Of a stretch of 64,000 nt of DNA, positions 1 to 9,229 are shown piece by piece. This stretch comes from Cycas panzhihuaensis (lineage: Eukaryota; Cycadophyta), in the NCBI GenBank assembly GCA_023213395.1, contig CM041465.1, positions 220,851,741-220,915,740 of the forward strand, given 5' to 3'. Below the pieces are notes generated by a model, which was not told where the DNA came from, ran no database searches, and was given only the letters and a program-made list of their open reading frames with translations. The translations under genes were made by a program, and so were the position numbers. Positions within the stretch are counted from its first letter, which is position 1; every line of letters starts with the position of its first letter.

Positions 1-518
1 CTAAAGTAAGCCAAACACCATGTTCTTCTTGAATATCAATTTGATACTCTCTATGTTCAAGTGACCTAGTCTATTGTGTCAAAACTTCTCCTTAGTCAAT
101 GACTAAATAATATAGGCATGTGATTTGCCAAATGTTGCATCCATTTTGTAAAATCCATGGTCTTCATAACCAATAACAATCACTTGATTGGTTATATCAC
201 TAATAGCACATTTCCCATTTTTAAATAATATGCTCATCTGTTGCTTGTCAAGTTGGCTAATAAATAGAAAATTTTTAGGCATTGATGAAACTAAAAAGAC
301 ATCGCCATTGTGAAATGACTGAGCAAAGTCAGTTAAAGTGTTGAATGAGACAATTTTTCCAACACCAAATATTTAAACAATTTCATTAATACCAAAAGTA
401 ATAGTTTGACCCTTGTTGTTTTCAATCTCATCCAATTAACATTTCTAATCATGTGACGGGATGTGCCTAAGTCGACAACCCATGTATTGTTGCTACTGTT
501 GTCATATGCACAAAACAA
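1..518 (-). pseudogene. Copia element A: protease and GAG-pre-integrase remnant
   Basis: This is the 3' part of a gag-pol polyprotein on the minus strand, cut by the window edge. At 333-518 the reading frame holds the retropepsin block TWVVDLGTSRHM. The copia form is WIIDSGASHHM, so the catalytic D-S/T-G triad has become D-L-G and the protease is probably inactive. Downstream (1-330) the translation continues into the GAG-pre-integrase block, ending near a degraded form of LWHxRLGHLN. Stops and frameshifts interrupt it. It follows the gag remnant at 540-1456 in the expected order. Integrase and reverse transcriptase would lie to the left of the window. Assignment to copia is firm; activity is excluded by the breaks. 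Confidence 0.8.
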
Positions 519-539
519 CTTTTCATCATCAAATTGGTT

Positions 540-1456
540 GTTGTGACTTTAATAGCCACCTCTGTATGCCCCCACTTTGACTTCCATGATGACCTCTTCG
601 AAATGTACCTTGATTTGGTCTTTGCGGGAGTTGTTGTTGTTACCTCTATTGTTGCTACTATTGCAATGGTTGTTGCTATTGTTGCATGTCATGTTGCCTC
701 TTTTTGCATTCAAATTGAATGCAACCAACCTTGCCACAATAATGATTTACAATTAATTTTGCCTTTAAAGCATTGATGTTAAGTTTTCTAAACTCTTTTT
801 GAAGGTTCTGTTTGGGAGCCATATGCTATTCACCTTTGTGCTTTGCGTTAAATGCTCTTGATCTCATCCCTTCATCTTGATGAGAGTAGATTTGCTCTTC
901 TCACAAGAGACTTTCTAATTGATTAAAAGTCATGGTGCCCAAAGTGCTTCCTCATGTGATTGAAAAAATGAAACTATTGTGCTCCCTCGATAATACATGG
1001 ATGGTGGCAATAATAAGGTCTTCATTTGATGCAAACTTTCTCAAAGTTGTTAACTAATTGTTGATCTAATAAGCTCAACAAATTTAAGACAAAACAACTT
1101 TGCTTTGGACATAACAATGCGCACATCATCTCGCCTTTTATACAATGTCAATAAAATGTCCCATGCTTCTTTGGAAATAGAAACATTAACAATATTATGA
1201 TCAACAATGTCATGAATTGTCATATATAAGAAAGCTAAGGCTATTTCATCCTTAATTTCCCATGCAGCAACTAAAGCAAAATCAGAAAGTATCGTTACAT
1301 TTGAATTAACAGGATCTCCAATTGAAACCTTCCATATACATAGCTCCACAATTCATTCATGATTAACAAATTCCATGCTTGTTTTTTCCAATACTAATAA
1401 TTTTCAAGTCCATTAAATTTAATGTAACTTGCATTAAGCATTAAGATAACAACCAT
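540..1456 (-). pseudogene. Copia element A: gag remnant
   Basis: This is capsid-like gag on the minus strand. The start at 1456-1454 reads MVVILMLNASYIKFNG, matching the gag N-termini of the other copia elements here (MAAINMLNACTI, MATQMLNANTIK). The central UBN2-type block at 1050-1349 contains AWEIKDEIALAF and KEAWDILLTLYKRRDDVRIVMSKAKL. A CCHC knuckle near 724-765 has lost its first Cys (NHYC) and its His (now Cys). An Asn-rich linker ending in RGGY follows at about 549-700. Gag would form the particle shell and bind template RNA. Several stops and frameshifts make it a pseudogene. Confidence 0.82.
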
Positions 1457-3306
1457 ATTTAAGCTAAACAAAATTCTTCTAACTAAAAAATTGATTTGAA
1501 ACTCCTAAGTTTTCACCACTTAAGTCCCACTTGCAAGTGCACCAACAACTCTGATCTATAAAGAGATCCAACAACTTAAAAAATGGAGAGCTAGGTTTTT
1601 CGAGTAATCCAACCCTAATTTGTAAAGTAAATCCAACAATTAGCCAAATTAATTTTTTAAAACAAGCAAATAGGGTTGATCTGCACAATCATATTGTGCT
1701 TTCCTTGGAATTCACGACACCCTTTTCAAATCTCTTTCCAACAAATTTTAGTCTTGATTATTGTGCATTGACTGTGCAGTCGATTGGTCCCCTAAGGAAT
1801 GCACCAATCTCAAGACTTCATACAAGGTAAAAACCTTTTTCGAACCTCCCAACTTAAAAAACTTTAATCAACTTTTAAGTGAAATGATGCCAAGTGGAGT
1901 TAATTGAATTGCTCAAATAACTTGAACACTTAAATGCTTGCTTGAACTTGAAATTGGTGCCAACTATGATGCTTGAAAAATAAAATTGCTTACTACTTGT
2001 AGTGCTTTTGAAGACTTCCTTCTTTAGTGCTTGAAGTAAAGAATTTGCACAATACTAAGCAAATTTGTACAAAAATAAGCACAACAAGACACTTTAGGAC
2101 TTTAAAATGGTCCTAACACACTAAAAAATTGTTTTTTATAATGTTGTTTACATTTTGAACCTGAATTGATGCCAAATAATGAAATAGGTCACCTCGCAAG
2201 GATCCTTAAATCACTTACAAAAGTGGATTTTTCACTTGAAATTATAACAGTTGCTTGAAAATAATATTTTTTTATCAATAAACACACTTGCAAATTTTTT
2301 GAAAGTGTTAACATGATCAAAAAATTACAATGAAAAAGTGATGTTATGCTTAAAACATGAAAAATAATGATAAAAATCACTTAAAAAATAAAACGTTTTA
2401 AAACAATAACTTTATGTTATTTGAAATATTCATAAGAATATTTCAAATGATATAACATAAGTGATATCACCAAAGTTCAAAAAATGATTTTTTTTCAATA
2501 TTTCTCACTATGCACAACCATGCAACTTGATTTTGTACAAATTCAATTGAAACTCCTCAACGAATGGTCGAAATCATTTGTCGATAGATCCAATGGCTTT
2601 GTATGATAGATATGAAGAGATTTGTAGGTCATTGTACAATTTTTAACTTTAATTGGAATTTTCTAAGTGAAAAAAATTTTACATTAGCACGATCAAAATG
2701 GATAGCCACCTCCTTTTTTAGAGGATTTTCTCCATAGAAAATGACTTTAATATCTCCTTGATGATGCCACATGAGTCTCCAACAGTCGACAACAAGATTT
2801 GATACTCATTTAGTGATTTATCTTCGAGAGAGGCACCCAACCGGGGTTTCACTGCAAAAAGGATGCCCAAGAGTACACTAAGTACCCAATTGACTTCAAT
2901 GAGTGCCCAACAAAAGTTAGAGCAGCAAATTGAGTGCCCAACAAAAGTTAGAACAGCAAATTGAGTGCCCAACTAAGTTCAAATGGATGTAGATCTATTT
3001 TCTCTCAAAAAGAGCGCAAACAGATAGATTTTCTCAATATTCAATACCCGCAACACACAAATTAGGTCTACACACTAAAGAAAAATATAAAAATCTCTTT
3101 TCTTCTTACAAGTGAAAAAAACTCATAATAAATATTAATTTTTTCTCAATATTAAAACTTGAAAAAACAATGAAAATCTGAGATTTTAATAAAGCTGGAA
3201 AAGAAGCCCTATAGGCTTAGATCGCCTTCGTACTGCGAAGGTCATCACCAAGGGATGGCTTTAAAACTCTAGCCTTCCAAATTTGCACTAAAACTCCAAC
3301 CAAGCA
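1457..3306 (-). other. Copia element A: long 5' leader
   Basis: About 1.85 kb lies between the primer site and gag, with no convincing protein. It keeps the ordered leader elements seen in the other copia copies: stem-loop HP1 at 3225-3241, a GGTGACC motif at 2187-2205, the inner arms of stem-loop HP3 at 1824-1837, and the palindrome GACTGTGCAGTC at 1770-1781. The rest is AT-rich and unassigned. Confidence 0.6.
3225..3241 (-). promoter_or_regulatory. Leader stem-loop HP1 (element A)
   Basis: CCTTCG at 3225-3230 pairs with CGAAGG at 3236-3241 around a five-base loop. On the element's strand it lies about 65 bases 3' of the primer site. The same stem occurs at this place in six other copia copies in the window. 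The role is inferred, not known. Confidence 0.55.
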
Positions 3307-3318
3307 ACTCTGATACCA
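3307..3318 (-). other. Primer-binding site of element A
   Basis: The minus strand reads TGGTATCAGAGT, one base from TGGTATCAGAGC, which is complementary to the 3' end of plant initiator tRNA-Met. It lies three bases from the LTR end, as expected for a 5' LTR and primer-site junction on the minus strand. Confidence 0.8.
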
Positions 3319-3718
3319 AAATGATGAATGTGGATCATTTGAGGACAATGGAGGGCTAGACAAAGATGACTAGCATCAATACGAAACTAAAATGAGCAAA
3401 CACATAAGCACAATATGAAATGGAGAAGGAATTGATCCCAACTCCAACAAGATTAACTTATATTCAACTCAATAGCATAATGATACATTTCACTCTTACT
3501 ATGCCATACATGAGAAAATGATATCAATATATAGGTGAGAAGGTACCCCTTTGAGGTGTTGCATGTTTGACAAGTGTCAAACATGCATACAAGTACCATG
3601 CATATTGAACAAGTGCCTGTTAAACCTCATGGTTTACCTTATGTTTATAATGTTAAGCTAATGTATTTTCTATTCTTGTATTATGTGTGCACTTTTGCAC
3701 TTTTGTACTTTAGGTGTA

Positions 3719-3742
3719 ACTTTATCACTTAAGTGATAAAGT
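3719..3742. promoter_or_regulatory. Perfect 24-base palindrome in the solo LTR
   Basis: The 12-base arms ACTTTATCACTT and AAGTGATAAAGT meet at CACTTAAGTG with no spacer. An 18-base version is at 20088-20105 in element F, and the LTR groups share the CACTTAAGTG core. It lies upstream of the TATA-like box, so a U3 regulatory role is plausible but inferred. Confidence 0.6.
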
Positions 3743-3857
3743 ACACACCCACTTTATGTCTAGTGACATAACGTTGTAACTTAAGGGTCAAATGACCCCC
3801 TTGCACTTTTGCTCACATGAGCTCCCAATGGACACTTGTCCTACATGCAAGCATGCA

Positions 3858-3887
3858 TTGCATGATTGACACTTGTCAATCATGCAA
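3858..3887. promoter_or_regulatory. Second LTR palindrome (solo LTR)
   Basis: The 14-base arms TTGCATGATTGACA and TGTCAATCATGCAA flank a two-base centre. The equivalent arms in element F are CTTGGATGTTTGACA and TGTCAAACATCCAAG. Both arms have changed together, so the pairing is kept. Confidence 0.6.
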
Positions 3888-4359
3888 TAGCCCTTGGCCT
3901 CTCATCTTCTTCTATTTAAAGAGGCCTCTCTTCATTGTTGCTCATCTAGGGGAGAAGGAGCTCATTGTTATTACATGGGTTGCTAATCAAGCTGAAGGAT
4001 TCTTTGGTGGTTGGACTAATTCCAACCCCCCATTTCTGGTTTCTTGATCTTGCTCATATTTCACTTTGTGTTCTTTATGTTTCATGCTTTCATGTATTTG
4101 CAGTATTGTGCTTGTACTTATGATCTTGGGACTAATGTGGCCTAATGCCCATTTTTCACAGTGCCCAATATGCATGCATATGTACAAATATACAAAAAAG
4201 GGTAATGGGTCCATTAACCCATAAATTACAACATAATACAACACTGGAGAAGTGTGGGTATGCACTTCACACACATTAAGTGAAAAAGTACCCTTGTATA
4301 ATACATAACTTAACAATAAAACATAAAGATTCTACCATCAACAACATAGGTCATTATAA

Positions 4360-4966
4360 CCCCAACTTGACAAAAGCTAGACAACAAATAGAATTTTAAT
4401 ACAAGAAATTTTTAATCCCAAAACTTACCTTCATTCACATTCACGTCATTTGCAATGGTAGTAGAGGAGATATATGCTATACATTCGAGTTTCATTATAG
4501 CTTTTATTCTTTCAGTCTATGAAAATATTCCTTCAACAATCAAAGGCCTTTTGCTCAAAAAAAAAAAATCCAATCATCATTATACCAACAGTGCTTGAGT
4601 TGCCAAACCCCAAATAAGAGTGTTAAAAACTAAATTAAAAATGCCATTCCTTACTTCACTCCAACCCCAATTCGCCAAAAGCCAGACAGTAAATACAATT
4701 TTAATACAAGAAATTTCCAATCCAAAACTCACCTTCATTCACATTTATATCGTTTGCAATGACAGTAGGGCAGGTATATGCCATACATTTGAATTTCATT
4801 GCAACTTTTGTTCCTTTGGTCTATGAAAATATTCCTTCAACAACTAGAGGGCTTCAACTCAAAAAATAATCCAATCTCATCATGCCAGCAAAGCTTGAGT
4901 TGCCAAACCCCAAATCAGAGTGTTAAAGACTAAATCAAAAATGCCACTTCTTGCTTCACTCCAATG
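4360..4966. repeat. Two-copy tandem repeat, unit about 305 bases
   Basis: Copy 1 (about 4360-4664) and copy 2 (about 4665-4966) align end to end. Both start CCCCAA, continue through TTTTAATACAAGAAA, and end in AATGCCA followed by TTCACTCCAA. They differ by scattered substitutions and a few small gaps. On the minus strand each copy contains a short open stretch, MKLECIAYISSTTIANDVNVNE in two parts similar to MKFKCMAY, ending at a GT donor-like GTAAGT or GTGAGT. The coding origin is not recognised. Confidence 0.7.
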
Positions 4967-5054
4967 CATGACCTATAAAAAACTTGAAATAATTGAATAT
5001 AAGTAGCCAACCTATGAAATTGTTGCATGCTAGTTATTTAGGCGCAACGTGCAA

Positions 5055-5100
<46 letters not shown>

Positions 5101-5308
5101 TAAATCAATATCCTCAAAATTTACAAAAATAGTCTCCTCAAAGCTTTGAGTTGACATTTGAGATCCTAGTATCAAATCACATCTTATGTCCAAATGCGCA
5201 ATTCGTCATAATCCATAACCGTCCACCATATCAAGCATAAACTCGTGACCACAAATTGGTTTCATAAACAAAAACCAAACAATCCACAAACCAAACTTTG
5301 ATATCATG
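4967..5308. repeat. Intergenic stretch with a (TA)n microsatellite
   Basis: An uninterrupted TA run occupies about 5056-5097. The rest of this stretch shows no gene or element that I recognise. Confidence 0.85.
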
Positions 5309-6393
5309 TTAGGCAATATTTCACAAGAAACTATGATACCATGATAGAGAAAGATGAAATATGCACCAATTCAAAATATTAAAAAAATTGGTAGAATGAT
5401 CAAAATCTTCAACTATTGCATTAGAATAGGTACATATTTATAAAAATGATTCATGTCATAAAAGACTAATAAGATTTGAAAACCTCTTTGAGGACATATG
5501 AGAATAGAAGAAAATGTGAATCATAATCACACAATTTAATAACACTCCCATATTAAAAGCCTTCACAAGTATGCACATCTTTGAAACATCTACGCACTAC
5601 AATTAAGGGATACTAACTAGCTAATCTCAAGAAACATGGATAAAACATTATTTTCAACTGAATAGGAAGTTTAATCAAGTATTAAAATGCCCAATCACCT
5701 ACATAGAAGTTAAAGCACAAGGGAGTTAGATCATAAGTAATGGCAAAATTTCTCAATGGCATACACCATACTAAGTCCACCTCACTCAATAAGCAAATAC
5801 TCTCATTTTACAAGTGTCAACTTTCTACTTGCAAAGCAAATAGGGTGGCCTACTTTCCCCTCACTTAGTTGCACCAATACATATCCAATGGCATAAAGTG
5901 ATGCATCCACATGGACGTGGAATGGTTTATTCCAACCTCTAAATCATACTATTGGGAAATGTGCTGCTTATTTTTTAGCAACTTGAAGGACAACTATTAC
6001 ACTGTGGTCCACTACAATTGCGTTGCTTTCTTCAAAAGAGATTGCAATAATGAAAAAATTAGTGCATATTTCTAAATGAATTTGCAATAATAACACATTA
6101 AACCCAAGAACCCTTTCAACTACTTTGTTGTTCTTAGCACAAAATGTTATAATCAAAGCTCCGTTTGCCAAATTAATCAAAAGTCCCTCTTTCATCACAA
6201 ATGTGACCTAAAAAGTTTGCAATGATAAACATGCATTTCCCTAGGTTCAAATAAAAACCACTTTGACAACAAGTTTCCAACATCAAATGTATATTATCCA
6301 AGTGAGTTTTCATTAAGTTAAATAAATCATCTTAAAGCACTTTTATAGTCCTATCAATCATATCTTTAAAAATACTAAGAATAACCCTTTGAA
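5309..6393 (-). pseudogene. Gypsy reverse transcriptase-RNase H remnant
   Basis: Minus-strand translation gives Ty3/gypsy pol blocks in order. Near 6393-6150 it reads RVILSIFKDMIDRTIKVL followed by a broken YxDD position (stop-DD), then LNLGKCMF and FLGHI. At about 5960-5740 it reads PFHVHVDASLYAIGYVLVQ and HPICFASRKL, the RNase H signature. Frameshifts and stops are frequent. The 5' part is cut at 6393 by the LTR of element C. At about 5309 the sequence TTTGATATCA next to TGTTAGG resembles another decayed LTR/primer junction, which is a weak call. Confidence 0.75.
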
Positions 6394-6915
6394 TGTTAGA
6401 CCTTTGTGTTTAAATGTTAGGTCATATACTTTATATTGTTATATGCTTTATGTAAGGTACTTTAACACTCAATGTGATAAAGTACACACCCACACTCTTT
6501 CTAGTAAATACAATGTTGTAACTTGAAAGTCAATGTAGCCCTCATGCACTTTTACACATCTGAATGCACATGGAACATGGCATGCATTTTTGACAAGTGT
6601 CAAACATGCAGCCCCCTAAGCTTCCTCCTCCTCCTCCTCCTCTACATATATTAAGACCATTTTCTCATGTAGATGGAGTGAAAGGTGATGTATTGTTATG
6701 CTACTCATTTGAATACACGCTAATCTTTTGGAGTTAGGAACGATTCCTACTCCTCCATTGCTAGTGTCTTTCATAAGCTTGAGTATTTGCTTCCTAATTG
6801 GCTAGTTTGTTTAGTGCTATTGCTTTGGTGCTAATCATCAAACCCCTTAGTACATTTGCTCCTCAAATTATCCTAGGTTGTCATTGGGGTATCGAAACTT
6901 ATACCACATTCAACA
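6394..6915 (+). repeat. Gamma-group 5' LTR of element C
   Basis: The 522-base LTR starts TGTTAGACCTTTGTG, ends CATTCAACA and is followed at once by a primer site. It contains a near-perfect version of the TTTGACA/TGTCAAA palindrome and a CTC-rich run near 6620-6640. It matches the LTR at 44843-45367. It inserted into the gypsy remnant ending at 6393. Confidence 0.85.
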
Positions 6916-8574
6916 TTTGGTATCAGAGCAACTTAGTGAGGAGTTCTTGCTGATTTAAAACTTGGAGGACACCAAACCCTCGTTGACGGCCTTCGATCTC
7001 TGAAGGTTATCCAAGGTTGAGTTTGGTTAAATCTGCACTTTTCTTTATCTCAAAAGTATTTTTAAAAGCTAGAAAGTAATAAATTTAATTTTTAAAATTT
7101 TTTATGAACTCAGTTTGTATTTGCAACAAAGGAAATAAGAAAAAATCATTGTTTTTTTCCATTTTTTGCATCAAAAAAATTGTTTTGTAGGATTTTTTTT
7201 CTCAGTGAATCTGCAGATTCTCAACCTAGTTCGCCCTTTGTTGGCTACAAACTCACTATACCTGCTCCTTCTCAACTCATACTTACACCCAGTGACTTCA
7301 CACTGAGCTAGGGCAAATTTTGCATGAAGTTGGGTGAATTTCTTAAAGAAATGATTCGTTCTTTTAACAGTCTCACTTGTTGGACTGTGTTTTGAAGCCA
7401 TATGTAGGTGATGTATGCCTTGGCCACTCATTTCCTTAGGAGGAAATCTCTTCGAGAGCTCATCCAACCTCTGTCCATCCAACCTCCCTTCCAAAGAGTT
7501 GAACAACTCGTTCTCTCCAACTGTAGCACCAATCCACTTCAAATCAGGCCTAATCCAAACTCACTTTGGTGATCAAAGCCTTCGTTCAAGCGATTTTCCC
7601 ATCAAAGCAATCACATTTGCACCCACACAACCATTGCCCGCAGGTAAAAAAATCAAAACAATTTTGATTTTTACTTTTTAAATCAAATTTTGGGTTATGA
7701 AATAAAAGATATTCTAAAAAATATTCCCTTTTTAATAATACTTTGCTTTTTAAGCATTTTTTAATATTATTGTGCCACTTTATAAGCCAAACACATCTTT
7801 TTCTATTTTTATAATTTATTTAACATATAAAAAAATTTGCATGTGTGTTTTCTAACTCAAAAGTCACCGATTTAACGAGTATGTATACTTTTTGTGAAAA
7901 AATCACATTGTACAAGTTTTTAAAAGCTCCCTGCGTGGTGACCTCATTAGTCTTAATCATCAAAAGGACTAAAAATCACTCTATTTTAATATAAAAATCA
8001 TTTTTTTTAGTACATGTTAAGACTAGTTCATTGTCCTAATGCCTTCTTGGTGGCATGTGATTTGGTGTAAAGTGATTAAGTTGTGTTCAAAGTGATTAAT
8101 TTGGCACTTAAAGAAGGAACCTACTCCAAGCACTACATGCATGCAACAATCTTTCATTTGACACTTAAATTTTTTCAAATTTTTTAGTGCTTTTTTTTTT
8201 CAACACTTAAAACGTTCTTTTAAGCACTCAAACAACTTCATTTGCAAGCATTTTATATCAAGTTTTAAACAATTTCAAAGCAACAACATCATCATTTCAA
8301 AAGCATATTATTTTAATCCACTTAAACACTTAAATTTTTTATTAAAATTTATGTGGGATACACCCAAAAAATGTTCAAACCTTTTCTATAAGTCTCAAGA
8401 TTGGTGCATTCCCTAGGGTACCAACCGACCATACAATCAATGCACAGCAATTAAGACATATTTGAAGGAAAGGAGGTTTGAAAAGAGTGTTACTAGAGTT
8501 ATGTACTCCAGGAAAAATAGAGTACAACCGTGCAGATCAACCCTACCTCGCATTTTGTAAACAACTTGAACATA
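6916..8574 (+). other. Element C: primer site and long 5' leader
   Basis: The primer site TGGTATCAGAGC (6918-6929) matches plant initiator tRNA-Met exactly. The 1.66-kb leader then has HP1 (6990-7006), the motif CTCCCTGCGTGGTGACC (7927-7943), and near 8404-8450 the GGTGCATTCC...GTGCAC block with a decayed palindrome. No protein in the leader is convincing. Confidence 0.75.
6990..7006 (+). promoter_or_regulatory. Leader stem-loop HP1 (element C)
   Basis: CCTTCG pairs with TGAAGG around loop ATCTC, with one G-U closing pair. It lies about 60 bases after the primer site. Confidence 0.5.
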
Positions 8575-8611
8575 ATGTCAACCATCAACATGCTTAATGC
8601 AAGCCATATTA
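8575..8611 (+). pseudogene. Element C: truncated gag start
   Basis: ATG at 8575 begins MSTINMLNASHIR, the conserved copia gag N-terminus, after which similarity stops abruptly. Only about 12 codons remain. The rest of gag-pol and the 3' LTR are missing; the sequence joins the 3' end of a minus-strand gypsy element. Confidence 0.75.
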
Positions 8612-8923
8612 GAATGGGCTTTGCTCTAACAATTGCCAAATCCTCCAATGAAATTTAAATTCTCCACAAAAAAATTGCATAAGCACAAGATCACTTTATA
8701 TTATTGGGCCACTTTGAGGGGGCAACTTCCAATACACAATATCTTAATGCTCAAAGATGTCCTTTACAAGAGTGGAGACTACATATATATAAGGCTACTA
8801 AGGTCACTCATCCCTCTTGACTAATGCATATGGGGCAATAACAATAAGAGACTAGTGAAGATGAAGGAGAAGAAAATACATCAAAGAGAAAAGAGGAAGG
8901 TAAAAGAGGTCGGGTATATAACA
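8612..8923 (-). repeat. Gypsy 3' LTR remnant
   Basis: On the minus strand an LTR starts TGTTATATACCCGACC at 8923, directly after a polypurine tract (minus strand AAGGGGGAAGACT, plus 8924-8937). A TATATATA stretch at about 8781-8791 could be its TATA box. The far end is not defined; it is cut or abuts element C near 8612. Confidence 0.65.
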
Positions 8924-8937
8924 AGTCTTCCCCCTTA

Positions 8938-9145
8938 AAGAGCTTTGCCCTCAAAGCTTAAGTAATTATGGATATTCCTCGACAATCTACTCACCCTCCC
9001 ATGTTGAAACTTCCTGCAACAATTGCGTCCATTTAATGAGGTACACTTGGATCTATTAGGAACTTAAGTTTCGCATCCTTACCTCAAGGATTTGTTTTGG
9101 TATCAATTGGAATTTTCCTTCATCATCCAAAAGTGGGAGTTCAGT
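8938..9145 (-). pseudogene. Ty3/gypsy chromodomain remnant
   Basis: The minus strand reads LPLLDDEGKFQLIPKQILEVR, then YLIKWTQLLQEVSTWEGE, then a degraded tail ending next to the polypurine tract. This is the C-terminal integrase chromodomain of chromoviruses, whose family form is YLVKWKxLPxEDATWE. Such domains direct integration by reading histone marks. Two stops lie in the linker. The rest of pol is absent; sequence from about 9230 belongs to element D, and 9146-9229 is unassigned. Confidence 0.8.
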
Positions 9146-9229
9146 CTGTGCCTATGCTTGTTGGCTAATGACCCTTTGTGTAAAAAAAAAACTATCATGT
9201 ACACATAATTCTTGAAATTACTAATTATT

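Larger units (their letters stand above)
3618..4160 (+). mobile_element. Alpha-group solo LTR with perfect TSD
   Basis: A complete 543-base LTR starts TGTTAAACCTCATGG and ends TTTTTCACA. It is flanked by the identical five-base duplication GTGCC at 3613-3617 and 4161-4165, with no internal region. It matches the LTRs of F and I. It contains two perfect palindromes (3719-3742 and 3858-3887) and a TATTTAAA box near 3914. The usual origin is LTR-LTR recombination that removes the interior. It interrupts the older minus-strand LTR of element A. Confidence 0.93.
3322..4340 (-). repeat. Gamma-group 5' LTR of element A, split by a solo LTR
   Basis: On the minus strand the LTR starts TGATGG at 4340 and ends CATCA at 3322, next to the primer site. 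Removing the 543-base alpha solo LTR and one TSD leaves about 470 bases, close to the 522-base gamma LTR at 6394. It carries the palindrome GCATGTTTGACA-AG-TGTCAAACATGC at 3561-3586 in perfect form. The outer end at 4340 is inferred from the TG...CA termini and is less certain than the inner end. Confidence 0.7.

Noticed and set aside
3987-4316. 109-codon minus-strand frame across the solo LTR end.
   Set aside because: It spans the junction between two LTRs of different origin, so it cannot be an ancestral gene.
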